From Sporosarcina psychrophila (GTDB taxonomy: Bacteria; Bacillota; Bacilli; Bacillales_A; Planococcaceae), in contig NZ_CP014616.1 of NCBI RefSeq assembly GCF_001590685.1, positions 2,417,001-2,481,000 of the forward strand: 64,000 nucleotides of DNA, in the 5' to 3' direction. The notes under the pieces were generated by a model. The model worked only from the letters and a program-made list of their open reading frames with translations. It did no database searches and had not been told where the DNA came from. Below are positions 1 through 9,085 of the stretch, piece after piece. Position numbers and translations under genes: made by a program. The first letter of the stretch is position 1. Each line of letters opens with the position of its first letter.

Positions 1-462
1 ATCTTCTCTAAATAGCAGTTTAATATCGTATTGAAATTTGAAGAAGACATTACTCTAATTCTCACCTTACAAATCCTTACATATCAAGGGTTCAAGGTTC
101 TTCTTACATCATGCCGCCCGTAAGGTGAAAGTGTGTAATATCTTTAACGATGTGTTCTAAAAGTACGGTATATCAAAGTTATAGCTAATCAGAGGTGTAA
201 CATCTTTAACGAGAATTAAGCGTTTTTCATTTGATTGCGTGAGCAAAATGTTAGCATCTATTCACACTCTCTTCCTTTGCGGAGTGTGAATAATATCAAG
301 AGTAAAGTGAAAAAATATTTTGACAGCAACCTCTTTGCTTTGACTACATGACTTCAAAGTCGGCATAATTAAATTACTTATTTTATGAAAAACAGGTAAA
401 AAGAATGAAAGATCAAGTTGCATTTATACTGCTTCTTAAGGTCTTTATTTTAAGTTATATAC
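1..462. other. Intergenic, no gene seen
   Basis: I see no convincing reading frame here. There is one 9-bp inverted repeat (261-269 with 282-290, TTCACACTC/GAGTGTGAA). A short motif resembling GTAAYATCTTTAACGA occurs near 135 and again near 197. Neither can be assigned a role. Confidence 0.4.
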
Positions 463-501
463 AAAAACCATGCTTTAGACATCGTCTAAAGCATGGTTTT
501 T
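463..501. terminator. Bidirectional intrinsic terminator
   Basis: A perfect 18-bp stem (463-480 with 484-501) with a 3-base loop, flanked by A and T tracts so that it works on either strand. It would end the leftward transcript of the PfpI-family gene whose stop lies at 542. Confidence 0.85.
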
Positions 502-541
502 ATTTAAACTAATATTAAACTGCTAAGTTGATTTTTTTAGC

Positions 542-1174
542 TCATCTACTTATTGAGTCTATTAACTGGAAAAAATATTCGGGTTTATGAGTCTTATTTA
601 GGTTATACCATGAATGCAATGTATCTGGTGCAAATACATCTAATTTCTTCATTACTTCCATCGCAAATTCCAGAGGAGCTACCCCTGATGCAGTAACCAA
701 ATTCTCGCCAGATACTACAGGTTCCATCTCATAAAATTTTTCTCCTTTATAATTAGGACAGACCATTTTAATATACTCTAAGTCATTACTTGTATGCTTT
801 CTAGAATCTAGGTATCCAACATTCGCTAGTCCCTCAGTTGCACCACAAATTGCAGCAACAATAGTGCCTAGCTTTAAAGCCTCACCAATTTTTTTCAAAA
901 TAGGTTGATGAATATCTTCTCCCCAAGTATTCCCTCCAGGTAAAATTATAAGATCCGTACTCTCAAGAGTACACTCATCAAGGGAAATATCTGGTTTTAT
1001 GCTCAGTCCTCCCATTGTAGTAATAATTTCTTTATTAGCTCCTACTGTAATTACTTTTAATGGTGCTAAATCTTTTTTGAAATATCTTCCTGAGTTTAGT
1101 TCAGCAATTAAATATCCATATTCCCAGTCCGACATTGTATTAAATACATAAAGAAAAACTTTTTTTGTTTGCAT
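542..1174 (-). CDS. DJ-1/PfpI family protein (class I glutamine amidotransferase fold)
   Basis: A 210-residue protein of the DJ-1/PfpI superfamily, which includes proteases, deglycases and chaperone-like proteins. The nucleophile-elbow cysteine is visible in AAICGATEGLA near residue 110, preceded by LIILPGG, the usual glycine-rich strand end. I start it at the ATG at 1174 because GGAGTG sits 7 bases upstream; the TTG at 1189 overlaps that site. It lies 72 bases downstream of the WYL-type regulator on the same strand, and such regulator/PfpI pairs are common in Bacilli. The exact substrate cannot be read from sequence. Confidence 0.85.
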   Translation of the reverse strand: MQTKKVFLYVFNTMSDWEYGYLIAELNSGRYFKKDLAPLKVITVGANKEIITTMGGLSIKPDISLDECTLESTDLIILPGGNTWGEDIHQPILKKIGEALKLGTIVAAICGATEGLANVGYLDSRKHTSNDLEYIKMVCPNYKGEKFYEMEPVVSGENLVTASGVAPLEFAMEVMKKLDVFAPDTLHSWYNLNKTHKPEYFFQLIDSISR

Positions 1175-1218
1175 CCAATAACACTCCAATCACATTTAAT
1201 ATAGTCAAATATAACATG

Positions 1219-1247
1219 ACTTCCCTGACACCTAGCGTCAGGGAAGT
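1219..1247. terminator. 11-bp inverted repeat between regulator and PfpI gene
   Basis: Perfect arms 1219-1229 and 1237-1247 (ACTTCCCTGAC/GTCAGGGAAGT) with a 7-base loop. It directly follows the regulator stop codon. There is no good U tract on the minus strand, so it may be a weak terminator, an attenuator or an mRNA-stabilising stem rather than a full stop. Confidence 0.5.
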
Positions 1248-2212
1248 TAACAAATTTGATGAAATTTTATTAATTCCGACAAAACTTCAACCAGTCTTTT
1301 CTTAAGACTGATTGGCTCAATAACTCGAATAGATTTACCGTACGGTAAAAGCAAATGAGGTACATATGTATGTATCATATCTTTCTCAAGGAGAAATACT
1401 GCTTGATTTGAAGTCCACTCTTGTAAATAATGTCCTAAAAACCAATGTTGGCAAATATCACCCAATGCCCTTTTATCTCCATTAATAACCAAAGAAATAA
1501 TCCCTTCCTTATCTTCTATAGTTGGAACAAGGTTTTTCATAAAGAAGTCACGTGCTGAAAAATTTTCTGGTCGGTTAAACTTATTTTCGGTTAACATTAG
1601 ACTTTCCATTCGATCTACTCTAAAACTACGGATATCATTCCTAAGATGACAAAATCCAATCACATACCACTTATTATTCCAATAAATAATCCTGTACGGA
1701 TCCACCAATCTATACTTTGATTGCCCTTCGCCACTTTTATAGTATAGAATTTTTACAGAGTATCCGTCAGCTACGGCCTGCTCCAATTCCTTCAAAAAAG
1801 GTTCCATAGCGAGGGAACTTAATCGACTTATTACTTCAAGACTAGTTAAATGTTGATTTATCTTTGTTTCCTGCTCTTGATTCGAATATTTTCTTAGCTT
1901 TGAAATAGCCCTATTTAGTGCTTCACCTCCATAATATCCCGCTTCTTCTGCAAAAATAGCAGCGTGAAATAGCGAGGTTTGCTCCTCAAAATCAAAAAAA
2001 AGTGGAGCTTCAATAAAATTGTTCAATAAAGTGTACCCACCGTTATGTCCTGCGTCTGAAATTATAGGTACACCACTTATTGAAAGTGTATCAATATAAC
2101 GATATACAGTTCTTATATTCATCTCTAGCTTTTCTGAAATTTGTTTTGCAGTAATTTTTTCACCTGAACTAAGCATCCATAGAATTACTAGTACATTGTC
2201 AATTTTAGCCAC
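1247..2212 (-). CDS. YafY-type HTH/WYL-domain transcriptional regulator
   Basis: About 321 residues. The N-terminal 60 residues form an HTH_11-type winged helix (ITAKQISEKLEMNIRTVYR). The central and C-terminal part has the WYL features: the DPYRIIYWNNKWYVIGFCH segment and a following SFRVDRM arginine motif. Family members bind DNA through the HTH and sense a ligand with WYL. I prefer the GTG at 2212 (AGAGG 8 bases upstream) over the GTG at 2221, which overlaps the ribosome site. It is the first gene of a two-gene unit with the PfpI-family gene and probably controls it; that is inference from order only. Confidence 0.85.
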   Translation of the reverse strand: MAKIDNVLVILWMLSSGEKITAKQISEKLEMNIRTVYRYIDTLSISGVPIISDAGHNGGYTLLNNFIEAPLFFDFEEQTSLFHAAIFAEEAGYYGGEALNRAISKLRKYSNQEQETKINQHLTSLEVISRLSSLAMEPFLKELEQAVADGYSVKILYYKSGEGQSKYRLVDPYRIIYWNNKWYVIGFCHLRNDIRSFRVDRMESLMLTENKFNRPENFSARDFFMKNLVPTIEDKEGIISLVINGDKRALGDICQHWFLGHYLQEWTSNQAVFLLEKDMIHTYVPHLLLPYGKSIRVIEPISLKKRLVEVLSELIKFHQIC

Positions 2213-2311
2213 AGAATCCACCTCTATATGGAAATAGTTTTATTTTAAAATCACACTAAAAACACTACCTATTCATTGAATTTCTATTTAAAAGTAAGAA
2301 AACCGAAAAAG

Positions 2312-2675
2312 CTAAAACAACTTACCATGTAATTTTTGAACTTGATCTTTTAATTGTTTGTTCTCTTCTTCTAGTGCCTTTATACGTTTTTTTAAGGTCT
2401 TTATTAATACTTCCTCTGAACGGACACTTTTACTAGTTTTTCGAGGGTTTAACTCACTCATTTGCATCCCTTAATGTCTCCACTCTAGTTCTAATATCTT
2501 TTTGTTTGTAAAGCCATGACTTTGAAACATTTGCTTTTTGTGCAACGGAATTAAAATTAATCTTCTCTTTTTTCAATGTCATCTCTGAAATTGTATTTTC
2601 AACCTTAATTCTTGTCTTCTCCGACTTTTCTTTGGATAGTTGAATTATGGCAGTTGTGTTACTCTTTCTAGTCAT
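2312..2675 (-). pseudogene. Tn554-type TnpC (DUF6262), frameshifted
   Basis: Two minus-strand frames together make one TnpC-like protein. Residues 1-73 (2675-2454) carry the N-terminal part (KSNTTAIIQLSKEKSEKTR). The next frame, ATG at 2461 to stop at 2312, gives 49 residues with a coiled coil ([18 protein letters not shown]) ending in GKLF, as in the family. The frames overlap by eight bases, which fits a single-base indel. TnpC works with two tyrosine recombinases, TnpA and TnpB, in Tn554-like transposons; neither is present here, so this is a relic. A GGAGACG site precedes the first ATG. Confidence 0.75.
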
Positions 2676-2821
2676 CTCAATTCGTCTCCTTTAAAGAATG
2701 AATAGATGCCAAAACGCGTTGTTTTCTTTATTTTCCGTTCCAAGCCTATTACAATTTTCATATTGAGGCTTTGAATTCCTTTATTTTTTGCATCAAACCC
2801 TAATGAATTTTTCAGAGGTAA

Positions 2822-3490
2822 CTAATTATTAAGTCGTTTGTTAACTTCAATCCTAATGAACTCTGGCAAATAGCTGGGAGTACATCCTTTTGCTACTATT
2901 TCATCTTTGTAAAGACCCGTTTTCTCACCAAGTTTAATACAACGTGCGCGATTCTTTTCATCATAAACGCCTATCCAGCCTGCGGTGAAATTCATAGCCC
3001 ATTGAACTTCCGGTTCTTCCTGCGTAATATTAGCATCTAATGCAGATAGCAAGTCTGCGGTGTTATCAGGCGGTGTTTGTCCAGTCCATCTCAATCGCCC
3101 TTGATAATACCAGAAAGCTCGCCTTTGAAGAGCAGAAGGACTATTTCCCCATGACTCCATCAATGCAATTTTCTTCTTGTCTTTGGTGAGCTGATTAGCC
3201 ATTAACCAATCCATTAAGTTATTTCGCTCATCAAAAGTGTGAGTTTGCATATCCTTATCAAGCTTATTTAGCACATCTTGTGAAAGAAGTTTTTTGTCCA
3301 TAATTAAGATTGCTAATAGTCTGGGCAAGAACTCTTCGGTTGACCAAAGTTCCACAGCTAGTTCGTGATCTTTTTTAATGTCCTTCGCGATTTTTCGTAA
3401 GTCGCCTAGCTTAGTTTTACTATTGATCTGAGGGAGAATGTTTTCTGCTTTTGATGAGCGTTTTATTTCTGTACCTTTATTTTCATTCAT
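2822..3490 (-). CDS. DNA alkylation repair protein (AlkD-like)
   Basis: A 222-residue all-helical protein of the AlkD HEAT-repeat glycosylase family, which removes N3- and N7-alkylated purines. Supporting segments are KTKLGDLRKIAKDIKKDHEL near the start, LWSTEEFLPRLLAILI and RRAFWYYQGRLRWTGQ. The start at 3490 is set by AAAGGAG nine bases upstream; the open frame extends 35 codons further with no ribosome site. It stands alone between mobile-element relics, so horizontal arrival is possible. Confidence 0.8.
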   Translation of the reverse strand: MNENKGTEIKRSSKAENILPQINSKTKLGDLRKIAKDIKKDHELAVELWSTEEFLPRLLAILIMDKKLLSQDVLNKLDKDMQTHTFDERNNLMDWLMANQLTKDKKKIALMESWGNSPSALQRRAFWYYQGRLRWTGQTPPDNTADLLSALDANITQEEPEVQWAMNFTAGWIGVYDEKNRARCIKLGEKTGLYKDEIVAKGCTPSYLPEFIRIEVNKRLNN

Positions 3491-3700
3491 TTTATACAAC
3501 TCCTTTATTAAAGCATTGTTTCTTAATATGTCCTTGACAGGATATATCAAGAACTTAATTTCGTTATAAGTCTCATTGCAGTGGTGTGCCTCCAAAGTTT
3601 ACCTTTTTTAATATTGTAGCATATATCGTATTAAAGCTTTCTCCACCTATAATAGAAAAGCAACCTTCTTTAATATAAGTAATAACATTTAATTCATTTT

Positions 3701-4207
3701 AATTGGAAACGAAATCAGTTTCAGTTGGTGACACCAAAAACGAAAAAATCTAGACGGAAAATTGTTGTGGATGAAGATGTGATCAAAGCTTTGAGCCTTC
3801 ACAAAGAAACTCAAGCAAAAACCATTCAGCAGTTAGGTGATGCTTACAATAATCAAGACCTCATCTTGGCTAAAACAGAGAGACATCCAAGATATCCTAT
3901 CGTCATTAAAATGGTACAACTCAGGATAGCTAGACTTATTGCAATCACAAAATTAAACAAAGACTAGACACCTCACTCATTGAGACATACACACACTTCA
4001 CTTTTAGCAGAAGCAGGTGTCGCACTCGAACAAATCATGGGTAGACTTGCCCATTCAGATGATCAAATCACCAAGAATGTTTATCTCCACGTAACACAAG
4101 AAAAGAAAAAAGAATGTTCCCAAAAGTTTACACAACTCATGAGAAGCCTCGATAATAATCCTCTATGTAAGAAAAAAACTCTTTTAACCTATATTGCCCC
4201 GCTGTAA
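3701..4207 (+). pseudogene. Phage/ICE tyrosine integrase, C-terminal relic
   Basis: Frame 3725-3967 begins with TPKTKKSRRKIVVDEDV, the strand before the catalytic core seen in Tn916/phage integrases. After a stop and frame change, 3980-4207 carries RHTHTSLLAEAGV, the conserved HxxR box, and VYLHVT with the likely catalytic tyrosine. The N-terminal arm-binding and core-binding domains are missing and the middle of the catalytic domain is scrambled, so it cannot be active. It probably marks an old element junction next to the lysis genes at 4.3-4.9 kb. Confidence 0.8.
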
Positions 4208-4327
4208 GTAGCTTTCTGATTTCTACATTCATTACCTTGGAAATCATCCAAAACAATTCCGTTCTCTATTGTTTATTCCAGCAAAGCAAGGGCGTACGTT
4301 CTCATCAGATTTTAACAAAGCTACACC

Positions 4328-4357
4328 TAAAAAAGAGTAACGATTACTCGTCACTCT
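4328..4357 (-). terminator. Terminator of the holin-like gene
   Basis: Arms 4334-4343 and 4348-4357 pair with one mismatch, and the minus-strand transcript then runs into six U (4328-4333). The hairpin overlaps the last codons of the holin-like gene. Confidence 0.7.
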
Positions 4358-4589
4358 TCTCTACAGTGTTTTTAGCACTTGAATACAATCCTGAGGCTGA
4401 TAACCCTAACATTGCACCAACTAATATACCCTGTTTTAAATCAAAGTCAGCCACATAAATCACACCTACAGCAATACCGATTACTAAAGCGATAAACGGC
4501 AACACTTTTTTACTCACGCCAGCCCTTTTAAACAACTCCACAATCCCCAATATCAGAGGAATTAAGACTACATCGTAAACTTCAAACAT
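4344..4589 (-). CDS. Small holin-like membrane protein
   Basis: 81 residues with two predicted membrane segments (VVLIPLILGIVELF and FIALVIGIAVGVIYVA), followed by a glycine-rich stretch and a charged tail. Size, layout and position just after an XhlA-like relic fit the small membrane proteins of Bacillus phage lysis cassettes (XhlA, holin, endolysin). No endolysin follows. AAAGAGGTG stands five bases before the ATG. It could instead be an unrelated small membrane protein. Confidence 0.55.
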   Translation of the reverse strand: MFEVYDVVLIPLILGIVELFKRAGVSKKVLPFIALVIGIAVGVIYVADFDLKQGILVGAMLGLSASGLYSSAKNTVEKSDE

Positions 4590-4646
4590 TTAATCACCTC
4601 TTTCCCTTCTACTATTTTATGAACTACTCGTCCTTTCGGTAACGGC

Positions 4647-4879
4647 CTATTTCCTGTATTTCCATTGAATGTTTTGCCACAACAAAGCTACCATTACTAC
4701 AATGTGGACTCCTACAGTTACTGTGCCGTTCAACATACAATATCGTCTTACCCCCTTATCGAACTTGTAATAAGCCGAATTAGCGGATTCTAAAGCTCCA
4801 GTCATGTCATTTTTAGCCATTGTGCTAAAAAAAGTCTTAATGCCCGTTAGATGATCATTTTAACGTCTCTGTCAGCCAT
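4647..4879 (-). pseudogene. XhlA-like phage lysis accessory protein, frameshifted
   Basis: The ATG at 4879 has a good AAGGAG site but the frame stops after MADRDVKMII. A one-base shift restores a frame running HLTGIKTFFSTMAKNDM, then ESANSAYYKFDK and one membrane segment (VTVGVHIVVMVALLW) to the stop at 4647. The short amphipathic N-terminus plus C-terminal membrane anchor resembles XhlA-type haemolysin/lysis proteins. The assignment is by layout and neighbours, not by a firm motif. Confidence 0.5.
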
Positions 4880-4903
4880 TCCATCACTCCTTATTTTGGG
4901 TAA

Positions 4904-4932
4904 TTAAAAAGAACGCCTGATTAGACGTTCTT
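4904..4932 (-). terminator. Intrinsic terminator (AAGAACG stem)
   Basis: Arms 4909-4915 and 4926-4932 (AAGAACG/CGTTCTT) with minus-strand U tract. A near-identical structure recurs at 49051-49078, also beside phage-type genes. Confidence 0.7.
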
Positions 4933-5430
4933 GATTTGTCCCTTACTATTCTTTTTGAAGTCCCTCTTTTTTTACTACTGATAAATTAATCGCGAATTCT
5001 TTCTTCACAAACTTATTACGAAATTCAGCAAGCGAGATTTAAAGCAAAAGCTATAAAAACCTTATAATAGTGTTTGGTGACAGCTATTCAAACCGTCACT
5101 TAAACACATTTCGTTAATAAAAAGACCATGAATGAACGGCTAGAAATGTATGAACCCTTTCCTTTATCAATCTTATTAAAAAGGTCTGTCCATAAATTAT
5201 TCTTAATACGTAAACACCAAGTAGTTAGTAACTCGTATACATATAAAGAATAGTTGCACTCTACAAATAATTAGCAAAACCAACCTACCCTCATGAAAAA
5301 AGCGAAGTTATTCACTTGCATTTTGCAAATTATTTACCTCATCTATTTACATGCCGCAATTTATCGACAATTTAATCACTTGCAAAATGCAAATTCCGCA
5401 CATAGTAATCCCCTCATCCCTGATTACTAC
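4933..5430. other. Gene-free gap with paired inverted 13-mers
   Basis: No coding sequence seen. It holds TTGCATTTTGCAA (5316-5328) and its exact reverse complement TTGCAAAATGCAA (5380-5392), 64 bp apart, immediately downstream of the MarR gene. See findings. Confidence 0.5.
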
Positions 5431-5841
5431 TTAGTTCCCTCGCAGCTTTACCTCCAATACATGCATAGAGCGAAGGACTGTTTCACGTTCAAAGTCATTC
5501 ATAGAAGCCAAGGCATTCTCCATTTTGGAAGCAATGATTCCATTGATGGCCACCACCATGTCACTGCCCTTTCCAGTTAACGACAATAAATATATTCTCC
5601 GGTCTCCTTCATAAGGAGTTCGGACGACCAGCTCTTTCTTCTCCAACGTACCAATCTGTCTGGAAAACGTCGTGATGTCCATACCGACAGCTTCAGCCAC
5701 CATTTGCATGGACGGTTTATTCATTAATGAAATCTCATAAAGTATTGAACTTTGAACGATTGAAATCACATTGCAACTCGACTTATGAATGCCACGCATG
5801 CTTTTAGATAACGAGTGAAAAATAGGAATGATTTTTTCCAT
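5431..5841 (-). CDS. MarR family transcriptional regulator
   Basis: 136 residues with the MarR winged-helix order: SMQMVAEAVGMDITTFSRQIGTL forms the HTH with the recognition helix, and VRTPYEGDRRIYLLSLTGKG is the wing, with the family DRR motif. Such proteins act as dimeric repressors of stress or efflux genes. A GGGGGG ribosome site lies nine bases before the ATG. No obvious target gene is adjacent; the inverted 13-mers at 5316 and 5380 downstream are candidate operators left after loss of the target. Confidence 0.85.
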   Translation of the reverse strand: MEKIIPIFHSLSKSMRGIHKSSCNVISIVQSSILYEISLMNKPSMQMVAEAVGMDITTFSRQIGTLEKKELVVRTPYEGDRRIYLLSLTGKGSDMVVAINGIIASKMENALASMNDFERETVLRSMHVLEVKLRGN

Positions 5842-5986
5842 TAATGAATTCCCCCCACCAACTCTTTCTACAATTATACAGCAAGAAAAGTATAAGTAAC
5901 TGTATTGATAGAAAATTCAATCCCTTGCATATGAGTGGCTTTGGCGAAATGCAAAAACGCGTCCATATAGTTGGACGCGTTGGATA

Positions 5987-6370
5987 TCATGTATATGTAA
6001 TTTCGCCTTCATCTTGGATATCAATTCCATTTTTGAGATGAACCGTGGTCTTTAAAATAAGCGTTTGGATTCGAGTTTCCGATTCGCTCTCCCATCGCTC
6101 GTCAGGTACCATTTCAAACGAAATCATCCATGTTTCTTTTGATTTGATGTCACTCATTATTTCAATAGATTGTTTTGCAATAATCACTTCATCAATTTCC
6201 GACCGTTTCAACAACTCAATCACAATAAAATCGACGAGTTCATCACTGGCGTCCCCATCGATATAAACCGTGCCGGAAAGTGTTTCACCAAAAGCGACAT
6301 TCGGTCCATCGACGTTTGTATTAACGGTCATTTCTCCATATTCAATCGTTGATAAAAACTGCCTTACCAT
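5987..6370 (-). CDS. Short Spo0M-like arrestin-fold protein
   Basis: 127 residues matching the first half of Spo0M (sporulation control, arrestin-like beta-sandwich): early GPNVAFGETLSGTVYIDG, then DFIVIELLKRSEID. Full Spo0M proteins are about 250 residues, so this is half length yet ends in a clean stop. The ATG is three bases after the stop of the AI-2E transporter gene, so the two are probably co-transcribed and translationally coupled. It could be a genuine short paralogue or a truncation. Confidence 0.6.
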   Translation of the reverse strand: MVRQFLSTIEYGEMTVNTNVDGPNVAFGETLSGTVYIDGDASDELVDFIVIELLKRSEIDEVIIAKQSIEIMSDIKSKETWMISFEMVPDERWESESETRIQTLILKTTVHLKNGIDIQDEGEITYT

Positions 6371-6373
6371 GTT

Positions 6374-7573
6374 CTATTCCCCCAATCTTCGACCATCCGG
6401 ATCTTCATAATATAAGCCTTCAGCAGCTACATGTTTATTATACCGTATTTTGAACAATTTAAATAAATGTGTTACCCCAACTTTAATGAGTGCATATCCC
6501 GGGATTCCGAGAACGACACCGGGCACACCGAACAACGATCCTGCAGTGAGTAAAACAAAAATGATAGTGACCGGATGTGTATGCAATGATTTCCCCATAA
6601 TTTGCGGTGAAATAAACTTCCCTTCGATGAGTTGAACAATTGTCCAAACGATTGCTAACTTGATAAGCATGAAGGGCGATGCCACAGCGATAATGACTGC
6701 AGGAGTAATTGCGATAAGCGGTCCTAGGTACGGGACGACACTTGTAAACATTGCAATGACACCGAGCAGTAACGCGTATTTCATTCCGATGATAAGAAAC
6801 CCAATTGAAACCATGACACCAATGCAAATCGCGACAAGAATTTGCCCCTGGATATAAGAACTAATTTGGTGATCCGCATCGCGAAGAATGGTTTTAGCGT
6901 CATTACGCATGTGCGGAGGCAGCATCTGAACAAAGTAACGTGGCAGCTTCTCCCCATCTTTCAATAAATAGAAGAGAATAAAGGGCACCGTAATAATTGC
7001 AAGAACAAAACCAGTTAAAGCAGAAATGAAAGAACTAAGACCACTTGCAATTCCACCGACCGCATCCGTGAAATACTTTCCGATATCCCCTTGCCCAGAT
7101 TCAAGGATATTTTTTACATTAATATCCAAACTTTCATAATAAGAAGCGAAAATCGATGTTCTTAAAAACTCATCGATTTTCAGCACCATCTGGCTGAAAT
7201 ATGTAGGGAAGTCTTCGACAAGGTTATTAAACTGTATTTTCAAGAATGGAAATACCATAAAGACCAGCAAGGTGATAAGACCCATGGCTCCGATGAATAG
7301 AATTAATATACCCCAGATTCGTGGTATTTTGATTTTTTCTAATAAACGTAAGATGGGCCTTAGTAAGTAATAAGCAATTGTTGCAAGAATGACTGGCAAT
7401 ACTACCGTCGAGAAAAAGACAGTAATCGGATAAAAAATGAAAGAAATCCGATTAAAAATAAGTATGATTAAGCCAATCAATAATAGTGAAATGAGAACAA
7501 ACAACGTGCTACGCCCACCTAAAAAACGAATTATATTCGAAATCGGTTTATTTCTATTCTCATCAGCTTCCAT
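6374..7573 (-). CDS. AI-2E family transporter (PerM/YtvI-type)
   Basis: About 399 residues with the family pattern: two N-terminal membrane hairpins, a central soluble segment (residues 125-200), and four or more C-terminal membrane spans including SVVPYLGPLIAITPAVIIA, the family signature region, and GKFISPQIMG. Members export or exchange small molecules such as AI-2 or Na+. I use the ATG at 7573 (AGAGG six bases upstream) rather than the ATG at 7579. The LCP gene lies 32 bases upstream and the Spo0M-like gene follows, so a three-gene unit is likely. Confidence 0.9.
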   Translation of the reverse strand: MEADENRNKPISNIIRFLGGRSTLFVLISLLLIGLIILIFNRISFIFYPITVFFSTVVLPVILATIAYYLLRPILRLLEKIKIPRIWGILILFIGAMGLITLLVFMVFPFLKIQFNNLVEDFPTYFSQMVLKIDEFLRTSIFASYYESLDINVKNILESGQGDIGKYFTDAVGGIASGLSSFISALTGFVLAIITVPFILFYLLKDGEKLPRYFVQMLPPHMRNDAKTILRDADHQISSYIQGQILVAICIGVMVSIGFLIIGMKYALLLGVIAMFTSVVPYLGPLIAITPAVIIAVASPFMLIKLAIVWTIVQLIEGKFISPQIMGKSLHTHPVTIIFVLLTAGSLFGVPGVVLGIPGYALIKVGVTHLFKLFKIRYNKHVAAEGLYYEDPDGRRLGE

Positions 7574-7605
7574 GGGCATCCTCTACTCTCGTCAAGTTTC
7601 TGCTA

Positions 7606-8565
7606 TTAATCCAACTTCATATTAAGGAATTTTGAGATCGCCTCTTTATTTTTCACTTTATCCACTTCAATAACAGATCCAGCGTGTGGATACGAATTAA
7701 ATGAATAGGATCCCTCTATTGGAACAGTCATCGTTTCAACTTCTGCACCTTTTTTCATTATAAGGGAGATTGCACGTGAAATTTCGTCTTTTGACGTTAA
7801 GTCCGTATTGATGAAACCTGATAACGCTCCTGCAAGCTTCGGCACATTTGCAATCATTCCTGGTCGCATCGCTTCGTCCTTCATCGCAGAGATTACTTCT
7901 TGTTGTCGTGCAACTCGACCAAAATCACCTTCTTCATCTGCACGAAAACGCGCATAGCCAAGTAATTCCTTGCCGTTCAACTGTTTTTTTCCTGGCATAA
8001 GTGTAACGCCAATCTTTTCTGACATTTCTTTTTTAACATCAATCTCTACTCCGCCTGGAAACGCAATATCAACAATCGATTCAAAGTTAGCAAAATCAAC
8101 AATTGCATAGTGATGAATAGGGACACCAAACATCCCTGTTATCGTGTCTTTCGTAGTCTGCAGTTTGCCGAGATAATAGGCGGTATTTAACTTATACGAC
8201 TTGTATGCTGGAATCTCCGCATAAATATCACGCATAAATGAAATCACCCGTATCTTCCCAGCACCCTTATCCCAAGATAGCACCATCATCGTATCTGTCC
8301 GCGATTTCCCACTGCCATCATCGTCCACACCGAGCAGTAAGTAATTTTCAACGGATGTATACTTCGGATCTGTAGCATCCCCTTTAAACGGACCCGGGTC
8401 AATCCCATTGTTTTTTGCCAACGATTTCCCCGCATTGTATTCAGTATATGAATACAACCCAGCTCCGATAAAACAGAGTGTGACTATTAAAAAGATGACC
8501 CTGCCGATGCGAAGTTTTTTCTTTCTTCTTCTTTTCGGTACTGGCCCTTCATAATGTTCTTCCAT
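7606..8565 (-). CDS. LytR-CpsA-Psr (LCP) family protein
   Basis: 319 residues: a basic cytoplasmic stretch (PKRRRKKKLRIG), one membrane anchor near residues 20-40, then an extracellular LCP domain with DTMMVLSWD, ISFMRDIYAEIP and RFRADEEGDFGRVARQ, which carry the acidic and arginine residues that bind polyprenyl-phosphate. LCP enzymes attach teichoic acid or other glycopolymers to peptidoglycan. The ATG at 8565 has GGAGG eight bases upstream; the TTG at 8580 lies inside that site. Confidence 0.92.
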   Translation of the reverse strand: MEEHYEGPVPKRRRKKKLRIGRVIFLIVTLCFIGAGLYSYTEYNAGKSLAKNNGIDPGPFKGDATDPKYTSVENYLLLGVDDDGSGKSRTDTMMVLSWDKGAGKIRVISFMRDIYAEIPAYKSYKLNTAYYLGKLQTTKDTITGMFGVPIHHYAIVDFANFESIVDIAFPGGVEIDVKKEMSEKIGVTLMPGKKQLNGKELLGYARFRADEEGDFGRVARQQEVISAMKDEAMRPGMIANVPKLAGALSGFINTDLTSKDEISRAISLIMKKGAEVETMTVPIEGSYSFNSYPHAGSVIEVDKVKNKEAISKFLNMKLD

Positions 8566-8779
8566 TATTGATTCCTCCAAAAAGTGATATCTCCATTAGG
8601 ACGAACAGGAAGTCTCTTGGTTGCGTCTAATTATTTCAATTATAACACGATGGGCCCTTGAGGTTAACCTTAACTATTTTTTGCGCGGATCTAGGTCTGT
8701 AAATGTAGTTATATCCATTAATATTTATTCTATAATGGTCGATTTACAACAGTTCCCCACTCCCCCCATTACATCCCTG

Positions 8780-8788
8780 CATATGTTA
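8780..8788 (+). promoter_or_regulatory. Possible sporulation sigma -10 element
   Basis: CATATGTTA matches CATANNNTA, the -10 consensus of mother-cell sigma factors (sigE/sigK). It is 33 bases before the YjcZ ATG. A -35 AC lies about 18 bases upstream, slightly far. Weak on its own. Confidence 0.35.
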
Positions 8789-8821
8789 CATAGATGTTGG
8801 TGAAGAAAGGTGGTGTAAGAT

Positions 8822-8920
8822 ATGGGACGTGAACATGGTGGTGGAGAAGGTAGCTCGTTTGCTTTGCTTGTTGTGCTTTTTATACTATTGATAATCATTG
8901 GCGCAAGCTTCATCTATTAA
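8822..8920 (+). CDS. YjcZ family sporulation peptide
   Basis: A 32-residue ORF: a short glycine-rich head (MGREHGGGEGSSFALL), then a single hydrophobic helix ending GASFIY. This is the YjcZ/SscA layout of small spore-coat-assembly or membrane peptides. AAAGGTGG lies eight bases before the ATG, and a sigE/sigK-like -10 is at 8780. A terminator follows at 8970. Confidence 0.85.
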   Translation: MGREHGGGEGSSFALLVVLFILLIIIGASFIY

Positions 8921-8969
8921 TATAAAAAATAATCCAATCTCAACCGCTCATTAGCATCTCTCAACTGTA

Positions 8970-8995
8970 AGAGCGCTTAGTAGGCGCTCTTTTTG
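8970..8995 (+). terminator. Terminator after YjcZ
   Basis: AGAGCGC (8970-8976) pairs with GCGCTCT (8984-8990), followed by a run of T. Confidence 0.85.
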
Positions 8996-9085
8996 CTGTT
9001 GTACTAAACAGAGGCAAACAACTATTTTCTACTATTCTAATTATGATACAATTTACTTATATGCAATGAAAGGGTGTTGGTAACG

